Shown here: piece after piece, positions 55,638 through 64,000 of the stretch
How the letters are laid out: every line of letters starts with the position of its first letter
Numbering within the stretch: position 1 is the first letter of the stretch
NCBI GenBank assembly: GCA_963751425.1
Contig: CAVVUF010000001.1
Location: 1,984,001-2,048,000, forward strand
Reading direction: 5' to 3'
Length of the DNA stretch: 64,000 nucleotides
Origin: CAVVUF01 sp963751425
GTDB lineage: Bacteria > Chloroflexota > Anaerolineae > Anaerolineales > UBA4823
Made by a program: the position numbers and the translations under genes
The notes under the pieces: generated by a model
The model's database searches: none
What the model was told of the DNA's origin: nothing
What the model saw: only the letters and a program-made list of their open reading frames with translations

Positions 55638-56034
55638 GCAGCGAATGCACCCGCGCCACCAAGACCCTCGGATGCAGCTTTTCTGTCAGGCAGATATCCG
55701 CTCCGGCTTCCAAGGAAGCCAGGACTTCATCCTCTCGCATCTCCGTGCCGACCACAAGGATCGGCAGGCGTTCTTTTCGATCATGCTCTCGGATTGTTCG
55801 TATGATCTCCGTTGTACTCAACGCCAAGCCTTCGTAATTTTGTAATCCCCAATCCAGGATCACCAGATTGGGGATTACTTTTCGGATCATCGCGCGGTAC
55901 TCTGTACCGTCGATGGCTTTTTCACCCTGGTCTGCAAGCCAGGTTTCGTAGCCAGCTTCTGATAAACAATCCATCATAAACTGGGCATGCGAGCCGCCAT
56001 CCACACAGATGATCAAAATTTTCTGCCTTGCCAC
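55621..56034 (-). CDS. Single-domain response regulator receiver
   Basis: 137 residues, a CheY-like fold without output domain. NLVILDWGLQNYEG holds the phospho-Asp. LPILVVGTEMREDEVLASLE and GADICLTEKLHPRVLVARVH supply the Thr-like and Lys positions. The acidic pocket is weak: the usual DD pair near residue 10 is VDGG here. It may use atypical phosphorylation or none. It follows the MacB-like permease by 14 bases as the last gene of that operon. Confidence 0.75.
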   Translation of the reverse strand: MARQKILIICVDGGSHAQFMMDCLSEAGYETWLADQGEKAIDGTEYRAMIRKVIPNLVILDWGLQNYEGLALSTTEIIRTIREHDRKERLPILVVGTEMREDEVLASLEAGADICLTEKLHPRVLVARVHSLLRRMI

Positions 56035-56048
56035 GCTGGTTATTCCTC

Positions 56049-57308
56049 TTACTCATGTCGTAAAGCTTCTACGGGCTGCAGCCGGGCTGCACGTGTAGCA
56101 GGATAAATGCCGAAGAAGAGACCGACTGCCATCGAGAACACAGTCGCCAGGAGCACGCTGTCCAGTCCAACTACTGGCGTAATGGTAGTATTACTGATCT
56201 GGACACTCCCCATCAGTTGAGCGATGCCCCACCCAAGGGCAACTCCGATCAAGCCGCCCAAGAAGCTAAGCACGACCGATTCCACCAGGAATTGAACCAT
56301 GATGTCCTTCCGCAGCGCCCCCACTGCTTTTCGCAAGCCGATTTCATGCGTTCGCTCGCTGACCGTAGTCAGCATGATGTTCATAATGCCGATCCCGCCT
56401 ACCAACAATGAGATACCCGCAATCCCTCCTAAGAAAAGAGACAAGGTATCGGTTATCGAGGTGGCTGTCGCCAGGGTTGCTTCCTGGCTGGTTACCGTGA
56501 AGTCATCGCCGATGTACCCATCGGACCCCTCCACTGTTCCATGCAGCTGGCGCATCGCCTGTGTCACCTCTTCCACCACTGAGTCAACCACTTTTGAATC
56601 AGAGGCTTTAATATTGATCTGGCTGATTGTACTCGAGCCGCGGAAGCGGATTCCGCCCGTTATGCGGTATAGGGCTGTGGAAAGCGGTACGAACACCTGG
56701 TCATCCTGGTTCATAAAACCTGTCCCACCTTTGCTCTCCAACACACCGATCACCTTGAACGGCTGCCCATTCATGCGCACTTTTTGACCCACCACCCCGT
56801 CGGTGGTGCCAAACAGGGTCTCTGCTACGGAGCTGCCCAGCACAACCACCAGAGATCGGTTAGCTTGGTCCGTATCGGAAATAAATTCGCCATCCGCCAG
56901 GGTCATTGAACCCAAATCTTGATAACTAGACGTGACCCCCATCAGTCGTGTGTTTGTGTTCTGTCCCTGGTAAACCATTTGCACGAAGCTTTCTGTTTGT
57001 GGGGCAACGACGACCACGTTTTCCAGGCTAGCCAACTGATTGGCATCCTCGATGGTCAACGTAGCTGCCGAACCGGCTGCGCTGCGCACACCGTTCTCAG
57101 TGGAGCTGCCTGCGGTGACATAGATTAAGTTCGTCCCAATGCTCTCAATTTGGGATGTGATCGACGCTTCCGCGCCGCGCCCGATGGAGAGCATGGCAAT
57201 CACGGCCGCCACACCGATCACGATGCCCAGGATGGTCAGCATCGAGCGCATTTTATTAGCGCTCAAACTGTCTGTTGCTTCAATCAGAAGTCGATACAAT
57301 TTATGCAT
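56049..57308 (-). CDS. MacB-like ABC transporter permease
   Basis: 419 residues. One N-terminal membrane helix (SMLTILGIVIGVAAVIAML) is followed by a large outward MacB_PCD domain and three C-terminal helices (FtsX fold), with LFLGGIAGISLLVGGIGIMN and SERTHEIGLRKAVGALRKDI as conserved parts. With the ATPase and the membrane-fusion protein it forms a tripartite-like export or mechanotransmission system. In a single-membrane cell it would export peptides, lipids or antimicrobials. It overlaps the ATPase gene by 8 bases. Confidence 0.92.
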   Translation of the reverse strand: MHKLYRLLIEATDSLSANKMRSMLTILGIVIGVAAVIAMLSIGRGAEASITSQIESIGTNLIYVTAGSSTENGVRSAAGSAATLTIEDANQLASLENVVVVAPQTESFVQMVYQGQNTNTRLMGVTSSYQDLGSMTLADGEFISDTDQANRSLVVVLGSSVAETLFGTTDGVVGQKVRMNGQPFKVIGVLESKGGTGFMNQDDQVFVPLSTALYRITGGIRFRGSSTISQINIKASDSKVVDSVVEEVTQAMRQLHGTVEGSDGYIGDDFTVTSQEATLATATSITDTLSLFLGGIAGISLLVGGIGIMNIMLTTVSERTHEIGLRKAVGALRKDIMVQFLVESVVLSFLGGLIGVALGWGIAQLMGSVQISNTTITPVVGLDSVLLATVFSMAVGLFFGIYPATRAARLQPVEALRHE

Positions 57309-57993
57309 AGTTTGTTCCGTTCTCGATCAGTCCGTCTTTGAGGCGAATTACACGTTGCGTATGGCTGGCAATATTTTGATCATGGGTCACGATCACCAAT
57401 GTCAGCCCTCTTTCTGCATTCAATTTCAGGAGCAGCTGCATGATCTCCTCACCGGTGTGGGAGTCCAGGTTGCCGGTCGGTTCATCTGCTAACATGACGG
57501 GCGGTTCATTGATCAGTGCCCGGGCAATTGCCACACGCTGCTGCTGGCCTCCCGAAAGCTCCATTGGGCGGTGATTCATGCGGTCTGCCAGACCCACCGC
57601 CTCCAGCATTGCCTCAGCCCGTTTACGGATCTCCTGCGAGGAGGTATGCCCATTCTGCGGTGCATAAAATAGGGGTAATTCCGCATTTCTGCGTACCGTC
57701 ATGCGGGGCAGCAGGTTAAACATTTGGAAGACGAACCCGATCTTTTGATTGCGGATCCTGGCCAATTCGTCCTCGTTCATCTCAGAGACATTCTTCCCAT
57801 CCAAGAAATATTGTCCGCTGGTTGGCAGGTCCAGGCAGCCCAAGACATTCATCAAGGTGGATTTGCCTGAACCGGATGCTCCCATGATCGCCACCACTTC
57901 TCCCTTTTCAATGCGGAAGGATACTCCCCTCAGCGCGGGTACCTCCACACTCCCCAGATGGTATGTTTTCGTCAAATCTTTTACTTCAATCAT
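57301..57993 (-). CDS. MacB-like ABC transporter ATP-binding protein
   Basis: 230 residues from the ATG at 57993; an upstream start at 58062 adds residues outside the family. Walker A is GASGSGKSTL, the signature is LSGGQQQRVAIARAL, and Walker B is VMLADEPTGNLD. TLVIVTHDQNIASHTQRVIR holds the H-loop. It belongs to the LolD/MacB ATPase group and drives the permease at 56049. The two genes overlap by 8 bases, and together with the upstream fusion protein they form one operon. Confidence 0.93.
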   Translation of the reverse strand: MIEVKDLTKTYHLGSVEVPALRGVSFRIEKGEVVAIMGASGSGKSTLMNVLGCLDLPTSGQYFLDGKNVSEMNEDELARIRNQKIGFVFQMFNLLPRMTVRRNAELPLFYAPQNGHTSSQEIRKRAEAMLEAVGLADRMNHRPMELSGGQQQRVAIARALINEPPVMLADEPTGNLDSHTGEEIMQLLLKLNAERGLTLVIVTHDQNIASHTQRVIRLKDGLIENGTNYA

Positions 57994-58062
57994 ATCAATA
58001 CACTCATTTATTACCACTGTATGGCGATGCAGTTCTGAGAACCTTTGGTTCTCCCACATCAA

Positions 58063-58539
58063 TTATGGCGCCGTTTGGGTTGGCGATACATCTTCATTCA
58101 CGATCGTGATTTGGCTGGCAGTCAGGTTCCCCTTATCGTCCTTCTCACCGGTCACCATCACCCGCATTCCCGTTTGGAGATCACTGGTCGTCCCCTCTAC
58201 CGATTTCACGATCTTCGTTGTATCTATCAAGCTCACTGTTGTCACATCCTGCGCCGTGCTGAGGGTTAGAACATTCCCATCGATACTTTTCACCTGTCCC
58301 ACCGTCCCACCCCTGAAGCCGCCTTGAAACTGGCCGCCGTTCGGAGTCTGACCATCCTGGAACTGTCCAGATGGGAATTGGCCATCACTCGGCGGCTGTC
58401 CGCCGCGCTGTTCAAAGAACCTGGCTTGAGCCTGGCTAGCCTGGTTGGTTTTGTAATTCATTCCGCTCCAAAATCCGCCAGCACCAGCCAATAAAACGAA
58501 AACAACCACACCCACAATAATTAGAATATTCTTCTTCAT
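58063..58539 (-). CDS. Membrane-anchored DUF5666-like small protein
   Basis: 158 residues. One N-terminal anchor helix (IIVGVVVFVLLAGAGGFW), a Gln/Gly/Phe-rich linker with repeated GQF motifs (residues about 45-80), then a small beta domain VGQVKSIDGNVLTLSTAQDV and VRVMVTGEKDDKGNLTASQI. This is like the OB-type DUF5666 units found beside exporters. Its role in the export system is unknown. It lies between the fusion protein and ATPase genes in the same operon. Confidence 0.75.
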   Translation of the reverse strand: MKKNILIIVGVVVFVLLAGAGGFWSGMNYKTNQASQAQARFFEQRGGQPPSDGQFPSGQFQDGQTPNGGQFQGGFRGGTVGQVKSIDGNVLTLSTAQDVTTVSLIDTTKIVKSVEGTTSDLQTGMRVMVTGEKDDKGNLTASQITIVNEDVSPTQTAP

Positions 58540-58564
58540 TTTTATCTCCTGAATTAAAAAAAGT

Positions 58565-60172
58565 TTACGGCAATGGTCCGAAGCCGCCTTCGGGGCCTCT
58601 GAATTCTACGCTCGAGCCGCTGCTGGTGCTGCCGCCGGAGGCGATTGTGGTTGTACCACTCGTCACCACCGTATCGCCTTCCTTCAGCTGGTCACTGATC
58701 ACTTCGCTCGTTGAATCGCCAACCAACCCGACCGTAACAGGTACAGAAATCTGCTGTCCTTCAAACAAGACGGTCACCGTCTTCTGTCCGTTGCTGGTTT
58801 TCACCGCATTATTTGGCACAACCAGCACATTCTCAACCTTATTCACAATGATGCTCACCGAGGCAGTCATACTCGGCAGGATGCTTTCATCTGGATCTGT
58901 AATCTGCACCGTCACCGGGTAGTTCACCACACCAGATGAAACGGTCGCCACCATGCTGATCTGGGTAACTTTACCGTGATATTCTTTACCTGATGATATG
59001 GCATCAAAGGTTATGGTTGCATCCTGGCCAACTTTGATCAAGGAAATATCCATTTCCGAGATCGACAGGTTAACATATAAATTAGAGAGATCATCAATCC
59101 TTAAGGCAGTCGTGCCTGCGCTAACGATATCACCCGGCATAACATCCAGGCTTGTTACCGTGCCCGTAAAGGGTGCCGTCAGGGTCGCTTGCGCCTCGGC
59201 TGCTTGTGCCAGGATCACCCGGGTTTCTGCAACCGTCAGGTCGCTCTCCGTCGGTCCCGCCTTCAAGGTGTCCAGCGTACTCTGGGCGTCATCCACCGTG
59301 GCCTGCGCCAGGGCAAGATCCTCTGCCGTCGGATTTTGCAGCTTTTCCAAGGCTGCCTTGGCATCCGCTAACGTGCCTTGTGCCACCGCCAGGTCGGTTA
59401 AGGTCGATTCGATTTCCGACTCCGTCCGCTCTCCCTTATACCAGTTCAAGGTAGCCAGAGCTTTGGCACGCTTCGTCTTTGCCGCTTCCAAGACGCTCAG
59501 TGCCTGCGCCTTGGCAGGGTCTTCGCCGGGATCACCACCCACGTTGTTATACGCACCTTGCAGGCGCTCCACCTCAGACTCGGCCACCACATAGGCCGCC
59601 TGGGCAGTAGCAATTGCCTCAGCGCTTCCGCGTCCATACTGCAGCTTGTCCACAGACTTTTGAGCCGTGTCTGCAGCAGCTTGTGCATCGATCACGGCCA
59701 GCTGCGCCTGCGCAATCGCGGCCGCGGATGGATTTTTTAAATCCTCCAAGGCTTGCTTGGCTTTATCCAGAGCTGTCTGCGCCTCGGCAATTTTCAGCGG
59801 CTGCGGTTTCTTCAGCTCATCCAGGGCTGCCTTGGCATTGATCAAGTCAATCTTTGCCTGCAATACGCTGGAAGGCAGCGTGCTGGGATCCAGGGCTGCC
59901 AGCTCATCCCCGTCGTGCACCAACTGCCCGATAGCGACTGAAACAGTCTGCACAGTTCCACTGGTTTGCCAGGCAACATTGGCGTTTTGTTGAGACTGCA
60001 CCGACCCCGATCCGCTGATCGTACTCGTAACCTCGCCAACTGCCACGCTGGCGGTCTTTACATTGGACGTGGTTGTTGATTGCTTGCTTGCCTTCACCTT
60101 CATATACGCCCCACCAGCAATCAAAAGGACGATGACAATTCCAATAATCCAGTAAATCGTTTTTCTCTTCAT
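58565..60172 (-). CDS. HlyD/MacA-type membrane fusion protein
   Basis: 535 residues from the ATG at 60172; an in-frame start at 60205 is less likely. It has an N-terminal anchor (TIYWIIGIVIVLLIAGGAYM), a lipoyl half-domain and a very long Ala/Leu-rich coiled-coil hairpin (about residues 100-310, with repeated QALEDLKNPSA, KALATLNW and DAKAALEKLQNPTA). The second lipoyl half follows (ATLTAPFTGTVTSLDVMPGD), then beta-barrel and membrane-proximal domains. It docks on the MacB-like permease and should reach outward. The coiled coil is longer than in many MacA proteins. It is the first gene of the operon, behind a Pho-box-like repeat. Confidence 0.9.
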   Translation of the reverse strand: MKRKTIYWIIGIVIVLLIAGGAYMKVKASKQSTTTSNVKTASVAVGEVTSTISGSGSVQSQQNANVAWQTSGTVQTVSVAIGQLVHDGDELAALDPSTLPSSVLQAKIDLINAKAALDELKKPQPLKIAEAQTALDKAKQALEDLKNPSAAAIAQAQLAVIDAQAAADTAQKSVDKLQYGRGSAEAIATAQAAYVVAESEVERLQGAYNNVGGDPGEDPAKAQALSVLEAAKTKRAKALATLNWYKGERTESEIESTLTDLAVAQGTLADAKAALEKLQNPTAEDLALAQATVDDAQSTLDTLKAGPTESDLTVAETRVILAQAAEAQATLTAPFTGTVTSLDVMPGDIVSAGTTALRIDDLSNLYVNLSISEMDISLIKVGQDATITFDAISSGKEYHGKVTQISMVATVSSGVVNYPVTVQITDPDESILPSMTASVSIIVNKVENVLVVPNNAVKTSNGQKTVTVLFEGQQISVPVTVGLVGDSTSEVISDQLKEGDTVVTSGTTTIASGGSTSSGSSVEFRGPEGGFGPLP

Positions 60173-60276
60173 GTTATGAACCCTTTCTCTGGTTTTTACA
60201 ATCACAGGCGGTATTCTTTACCGCGGCGGCTTTCTTCGCCGCTTATGCGCTATCTTGATAGTATACATAGCAACTA

Positions 60277-60306
60277 TTTAGAAATTGTTAAGAAGCCATA
60301 TAAAGA
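60277..60306 (-). promoter_or_regulatory. Pho-box-like repeats upstream of the MacA-like gene
   Basis: Reading toward the gene (minus strand from 60306): TCTTTATATGG, CTTCTTAACAA, then TTTCTAAA of the next unit. The last 19 bases differ from the element at 52119-52137 at only two positions, in the same orientation to their genes. A TATACT at the -10 distance follows. This suggests one OmpR-type regulator controls both units. Confidence 0.55.
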
Positions 60307-60440
60307 TTATTCAGATTGTGATGGAGTGCACAATACACCGTTTTCTCAAAACGGAATAAACCTACCGGCGCAGGGTAGGTTCCCATTCCATCGTTTTCAC
60401 CCCATTCATGAAAGGCAGATCTTATCGATGACCCGGATTG

Positions 60441-61293
60441 TTATAAAACATCAATAATACTGCCGAGTAAGCGCGCATAGGTGGCTTCAGCCGCAGAAGC
60501 TGCCACCTGCACCTCTTCATTATTTACCAGCGCAGCGGTAACCCCGGCAGCATATTAGAAATGAAGCTAACGGCCAGCACCCGCATGCCCAATTGCCGGG
60601 CAGAAATTACTTCCATGATGGTAGACATGCCCACCAGGTCAGCTCTAATTCGCTTGAGCATCTCGATTTCAGACGCAGTTTCAAAGCTTGGGCCGAGCAA
60701 GCCAGCATAAACTCCTTCCAAAACACGCATGCCGAGTTGGGCTGCGATGGTTTCTCCTCGTTGACGTAATTCTGCATCGTAGGGATGGCTCATATCAAAA
60801 AACATCGCACCCCATTCACCATTACGCTCCCCAACGAGGGGATTCTGGCGGTTAAGTTGATGTGATTACGCAGAAAAACAAAATCACCTGGCTGGTACGT
60901 CGGATTGATGGCGCCTGCCGTGTTGGTATAAACCAGCGTCCGGCAGCCCAGCAGATAAAACAGCCGGACTGGAAGTGCTATAAGTTGCGCAGGCACACCA
61001 TCCAATAAAAACATCTTGCCTCTGGCGCAGATGATTGGCTTTCCCCTTACCCTCCCCATTACAAATTCACCCACATGCATCGGCGTTTGGAGTTCTTTGG
61101 GGAAATAAGGTAAGTCGCAGTAACGAATCGTTACAGGATCTTCGATTTGAGAAGCAAATGAGGCAAACCCCGTTCCCGTATAAAGACCAATGCTCGGGCA
61201 AAAGTCCGGGTAAGCATTTTGGAATAAGGCAGCAAGCTGCTCCACATCTTCATGGCAGTACAGCTTGCCAGGCGGCAAGAGATATTTGTCCAT
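60441..61293 (-). CDS. Purine nucleoside phosphorylase family protein (two or more frameshifts)
   Basis: About 280 residues in three frames. FCPSIGLYTGTGFASFASQI fits the phosphate loop region; TNTAGAINPTYQPGDFVFLR and HINLTA the purine site. A break near 60841-60855 leads to NPLVGERNGEWGAMFFDMSH and GVYAGLLGPSFETASEIEML. A second break at the CCCC at 60542-60545 (one base lost) leads to AALVNNEEVQVAASAAEATY and the stop at 60441. It would split purine nucleosides with phosphate. The usual RxHxYEG strand reads ARGKMFLLDG, so specificity may differ. The neighbouring nucleoside-type transporter supports the role. Confidence 0.8.
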
Positions 61294-61299
61294 ATTGGA

Positions 61300-61892
61300 T
61301 TACCCTACGCTTACTTCAAACTCATCGAACGGATCGCCATTTGCCATGCAGCGCACTTCGGTCACCTGCACAGGCCGCCTGAGGGTAGTCTCAAGCGCCC
61401 CAGCAGCAACGCCTGCCTCGTAAGAGCAGAGGCAGAGTCCCAGGTTGGGCAAACCATAACAATCTGCGCACTCATAAGTGCGGTAAACAGCGAAATTCTC
61501 TTCCATTCTGGTGATCTCTTGTTTCCCGTAATCAAACACATGCGCCACGTAGATAGCGCTGCTCATCGCTTCTGCAAGGGTGATACCGGTGCGGCGCGGG
61601 GCATCAAAGGCGCTCCAATCGCCCTCCCGGCTTGGTAAGCGATGGGCAATAGTTGTGGAAATAGGGCAAACGTAAATGTCTGGCGGTCGTGCATATAAAT
61701 AAACTGCATCTTATTCGGATAATTCGGTCGTATGGGGACATTATGCTCGTATTTACTCAGGATGTCAGCCAGGGTGGGTAACAAATTTCCATTTGCCAGC
61801 GTGCGAATTTCCCGGTTCATCTCTGTAAATAGCTCGGGGTCCAATTTGTAAACCTGCAAATCCAATTGTTTGCGCAAATCCTTCAGTCTCAT
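61300..61892 (-). CDS. V4R-domain (4-vinyl reductase-like) protein (one frameshift)
   Basis: About 197 residues from the ATG at 61892. PELFTEMNREIRTLANGNLL leads to the V4R core. One extra base at 61610-61616 breaks it; correction gives YQAGRAIGAFDAPRRTGITL. The C-terminal part carries the Cys cluster of V4R domains (YECADCYGLPNLGLCLCSYE). V4R domains bind small hydrophobic ligands, often as sensors or chaperones. It lies between the phosphorylase and the ABC permeases, so a sensor or chaperone role in nucleoside use is possible, unproved. Confidence 0.75.
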
Positions 61893-61924
61893 GATTAAAT
61901 CATAAGAATAATTTACGAGCCTTG

Positions 61925-62840
61925 TTAGTATATTTTCCCTACTGAGGCAGGAGCACGCACCCGGCGGAAGAAGACTGAGAGCAGTAGAATGACTAAAACG
62001 TATGGAATAATTTGGATGAACTGGGTAGGGAAACCGCTGTTTGCAAGAGGATTTGCATGGCATCCAGAAAACTAAAGATCAAGCTGGCTCCAAGAGCACC
62101 GAGGGGATTACAGTTGACCAGGATCGTAGCCGCCAAAGCGATATAGCCTCGCGGCGCTCATATAGCGACCAAATAAACTTAAATCTGATAATGACAGGTA
62201 TGAAACGGCTAAGCCGCTCAAAGAGCCTCCGATACTGACCGCCCAGAATGCAGGGTCTCTATCTTAATGCCTACCGAAGCGGCTGCCTTGGGATTTTCAC
62301 CAATTGCCCTGATGATCAAGCCGATATTGGTTCGAAATAATATGTACCAGCTCAGAATTGCAATAGCGAGCATGCCATAAACAATGATTGTATGATCATT
62401 CAAGATGCTGCCAAGCACCGGAATTCTTCCAGCCAATTCAAGTGGATGACTGGTAAGACATTCACCGCATCAGACTTTACTCGATTTCCCCAAATGGATA
62501 CCAACCCAATGGTTGTCAACTCTAATGTGAATATATTGACCGCTACACCGACCACAATCTGGTTGGCGTGAAACTTGACCACGAAAAGCACGTGCAGTAA
62601 GCTCAATAAGATTCCGCTCAAGATAGCCAGCGAGACCCCCATATAAGGATTACCAGTGTAATAGCTTCCCACCACAGCCATAAAGGCACCTGTAAAGATC
62701 TGACTCTCCAGACCCAGGTTCACAATCCCTGAGCGCTCAGAGATTACCTCGCCAATCGAGGATAACGCGAGCGGAACGCTGATACGAATGGTGGATGACA
62801 GGATTGAAATAATTAAATTGATCAAAACCAAGAAGTCCAT
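61925..62840 (-). CDS. BMP-type nucleoside/simple-sugar ABC permease, second subunit (at least four frameshifts)
   Basis: About 300 residues reconstructed from fragments in different frames. LVLINLIISILSSTIRISVP, SERSGIVNLGLESQIFTGAF and ANQIVVGVAVNIFTLELTTI lead on to RIPVLGSILNDHTIIVYGML, LFRTNIGLIIRAIGENPKAA, SLIFSFLDAMQILLQTA and QIIPYVLVILLLSVFFRRV. The order matches the YufQ/NupC-type permease of purine nucleoside ABC systems, ending at 61925. Breaks lie near 62420, 62235, 62160 and 62045. The density of errors is the highest in the window apart from the lactonase. It pairs with the permease upstream (stop 62847). Confidence 0.75.
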
Positions 62841-62846
62841 TTCGTA

Positions 62847-63944
62847 TTATCTCCTCTTTAAAATTGCAGAAAAGATGCGTGGAGAAGCAGCGAATAGAAT
62901 TACCAGGCCCTGGATCACCAGAGCAAAATCACCGGGAATGGCAGTGTTACGTTCGAGATAAGCCCCTCCAGCCAGGAGGATTCCAAACAAAAGGGCTGTC
63001 ACAGGAATGAGAGCAGGATTATTATTTGCCAGAATGGCTACAGCCACCCCATCATAACCAAAGCCTGGAGAGAAACTCTGTATAAACGGACCATGAACCC
63101 CTAAAACTTCGACACCCCCACCAATCCCCGCCACACCACCGGCAATCATCATCGCCATAACACTGATCCAGGCAGCATGGACGCCAGCTGCGAGACTGGC
63201 GGGTGAATTGAAACTGACGGCTCGCATCTCATACCCCAAAATGGTTTTCTTGAACATCAACGTGATCAAGATTGTAACAAATAAGGCAATAAATATCCCA
63301 GTGTTTAGCTGGCTGCCTTGAATCAAACGCGCCAATTGAGCAGTTGGCAGAACCGTGTTCGTTTGAGGCACCATACCTTCTGCCTTCAAAGGGTAATTCA
63401 CCATATAACTGGTAAGCAAAAAGGCAATGTAATTTAGCATAATCGTAACAATAACTTCGTGCGCGCCAAAGCGAACCTTGATAAAACCGGCCAGGCCGCC
63501 ATATGCTGCGCCACCTAAGAACCCTACCAGGATAGCGAGAGGAATGTGAAGCCATGGAGGCAGGCCCAGGTTTATCTGGCTGATCATCGCAGTTACCAGG
63601 GCTCCGATGATCAGCTGCTCTGCCCGCCAATATTGAACAAACCTGCCTGGAAAGAGATTGCCACTGCCAGGCCAGTGAATATCAGCGGAGTGGTCTTGAG
63701 CAGGGTTTCGCCAATGGCATACTTGTTTCCGAACGCTCCGATTAAAATATTTTTATATGCATCTAAAGGTGAATAACCATTCAGGATCAGGAAAAGGGAT
63801 CCAATGAGGATGCTCAGCAGGATCGCGCTAGACACCAGAAACACAGGCCTGCCAGTTGTTCTTTAAAGAACTTGCGAAGATCCTCCGTGTGGTTTCATCC
63901 GATTTTTCAGGGGTGAACTAGGGTTGAGCTGGCGTTGAAATCAT
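62847..63944 (-). CDS. BMP-type nucleoside/simple-sugar ABC permease, first subunit (frameshifted)
   Basis: About 360 residues. The likely start is the ATG at 63944, with GGAGG 10 bases upstream; it overlaps a TGA of the preceding gene (TGATG). The N-terminal 40 residues are broken in two or more places (an in-frame TAG near 63920, then near 63850). Then follow SSAILLSILIGSLFLILNGY and LLKTTPLIFTGLAVAISFQA. A break near 63615 precedes QLIIGALVTAMISQINLGLP. The rest is intact, including FGAHEVIVTIMLNYIAFLLT and SPGFGYDGVAVAILANNNPA, typical of BmpC/YufP permeases. It would carry purine nucleosides or a simple sugar. Confidence 0.78.
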
Positions 63945-64000
63945 CAGGCTTCCTCCCTTTGGGTAACTAGACCTGACCCATCACAGCCATCGATAATCCC
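63944..64000 (-). CDS. C-terminal end of an upstream gene, probably the ABC ATPase (partial)
   Basis: Only 18 codons are visible before a TGA that overlaps the permease ATG. The frame ends in LVTQREEA. A second frame gives GLSMAVMGQV then a stop at 63967, which resembles the usual end of BMP-type sugar ABC ATPases. Given the local frameshift density I cannot choose. The position favours the transporter ATPase. Confidence 0.35.
   Translation of the reverse strand, partial: GIIDGCDGSGLVTQREEA

Noticed and set aside
58998..59594. Ser/Ala-rich plus-strand open frame
   Set aside because: Antisense shadow of the Ala-rich coiled coil in the MacA-like gene; Ala codons give Ser/Arg-type shadows.
1..64000. 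tRNA, rRNA, CRISPR arrays, insertion sequences, prophage
   Set aside because: No cloverleaf, conserved rRNA segment, regularly spaced direct repeat array, transposase or integrase motif was noticed on either strand. A tRNAscan or Infernal run would be needed to exclude small RNAs.

Overview
The window reads like one stretch of a Chloroflexota (Anaerolineae-type) bacterial chromosome. This is an inference from style, not a phylogeny. The clues are lipoproteins with long Pro/Thr linkers, a solute-binding protein fused to an Nbr1-like Ig domain, a large sugar-foraging locus with URO-D-like proteins, and a Tat-exported molybdoenzyme operon. I found no rRNA, tRNA, CRISPR array, transposase or phage gene.

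Layout: (1) 1-8.1 kb: end of an AI-2E-type membrane protein, a binding lipoprotein, a coiled-coil membrane protein, a STAND-type NTPase with TPRs, and an SH3-like lipoprotein. (2) 8.2-18.5 kb: LysR and ArsR regulators, then a respiratory operon: triheme cytochrome c, two YeeE/YedE transporter halves, a PhsA/PsrA-like molybdopterin subunit, a 4Fe-4S subunit, a cytochrome b subunit, an FmdE-like protein and a multiheme cytochrome c. A REC plus degenerate GGDEF gene follows. The second YeeE/YedE half has an in-frame TGA exactly where the family has Cys, followed by a good bacterial SECIS-like hairpin: a selenocysteine candidate. (3) 18.5-42.3 kb, all on the minus strand: a glycan-use locus (GH38, GH172-like, beta-helix, GH65, GH35, GH2, a large (alpha/alpha)6-type protein, a sugar ABC transporter, a GntR/LacI-type regulator and two URO-D-like proteins). 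(4) 42.4-44.8 kb: nitroreductase, DUF362 and GNAT genes. (5) 44.9-51.3 kb: a sugar-acid locus (enolase-superfamily dehydratase, UxuA-like mannonate dehydratase, RraA-like protein, beta-propeller lactonase, two PfkB kinases). (6) 51.4-60.2 kb: a two-component system with a zinc-ribbon membrane protein, a secreted repeat protein and a MacAB-like export system. Three 11-bp-period direct-repeat elements suggest that the response regulator links these units. (7) 60.4-64 kb: purine nucleoside phosphorylase, a V4R protein and a BMP-type nucleoside ABC transporter, running off the window.

About 20 genes are interrupted by single-base indels, mostly one extra base in a short homopolymer, with the conserved protein continuing in the next frame. 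This is best explained as consensus error from an unpolished long-read assembly. I give such genes their full reconstructed extent and state where each break lies. The TGA in the YeeE/YedE gene is different: the frame is kept on both sides.
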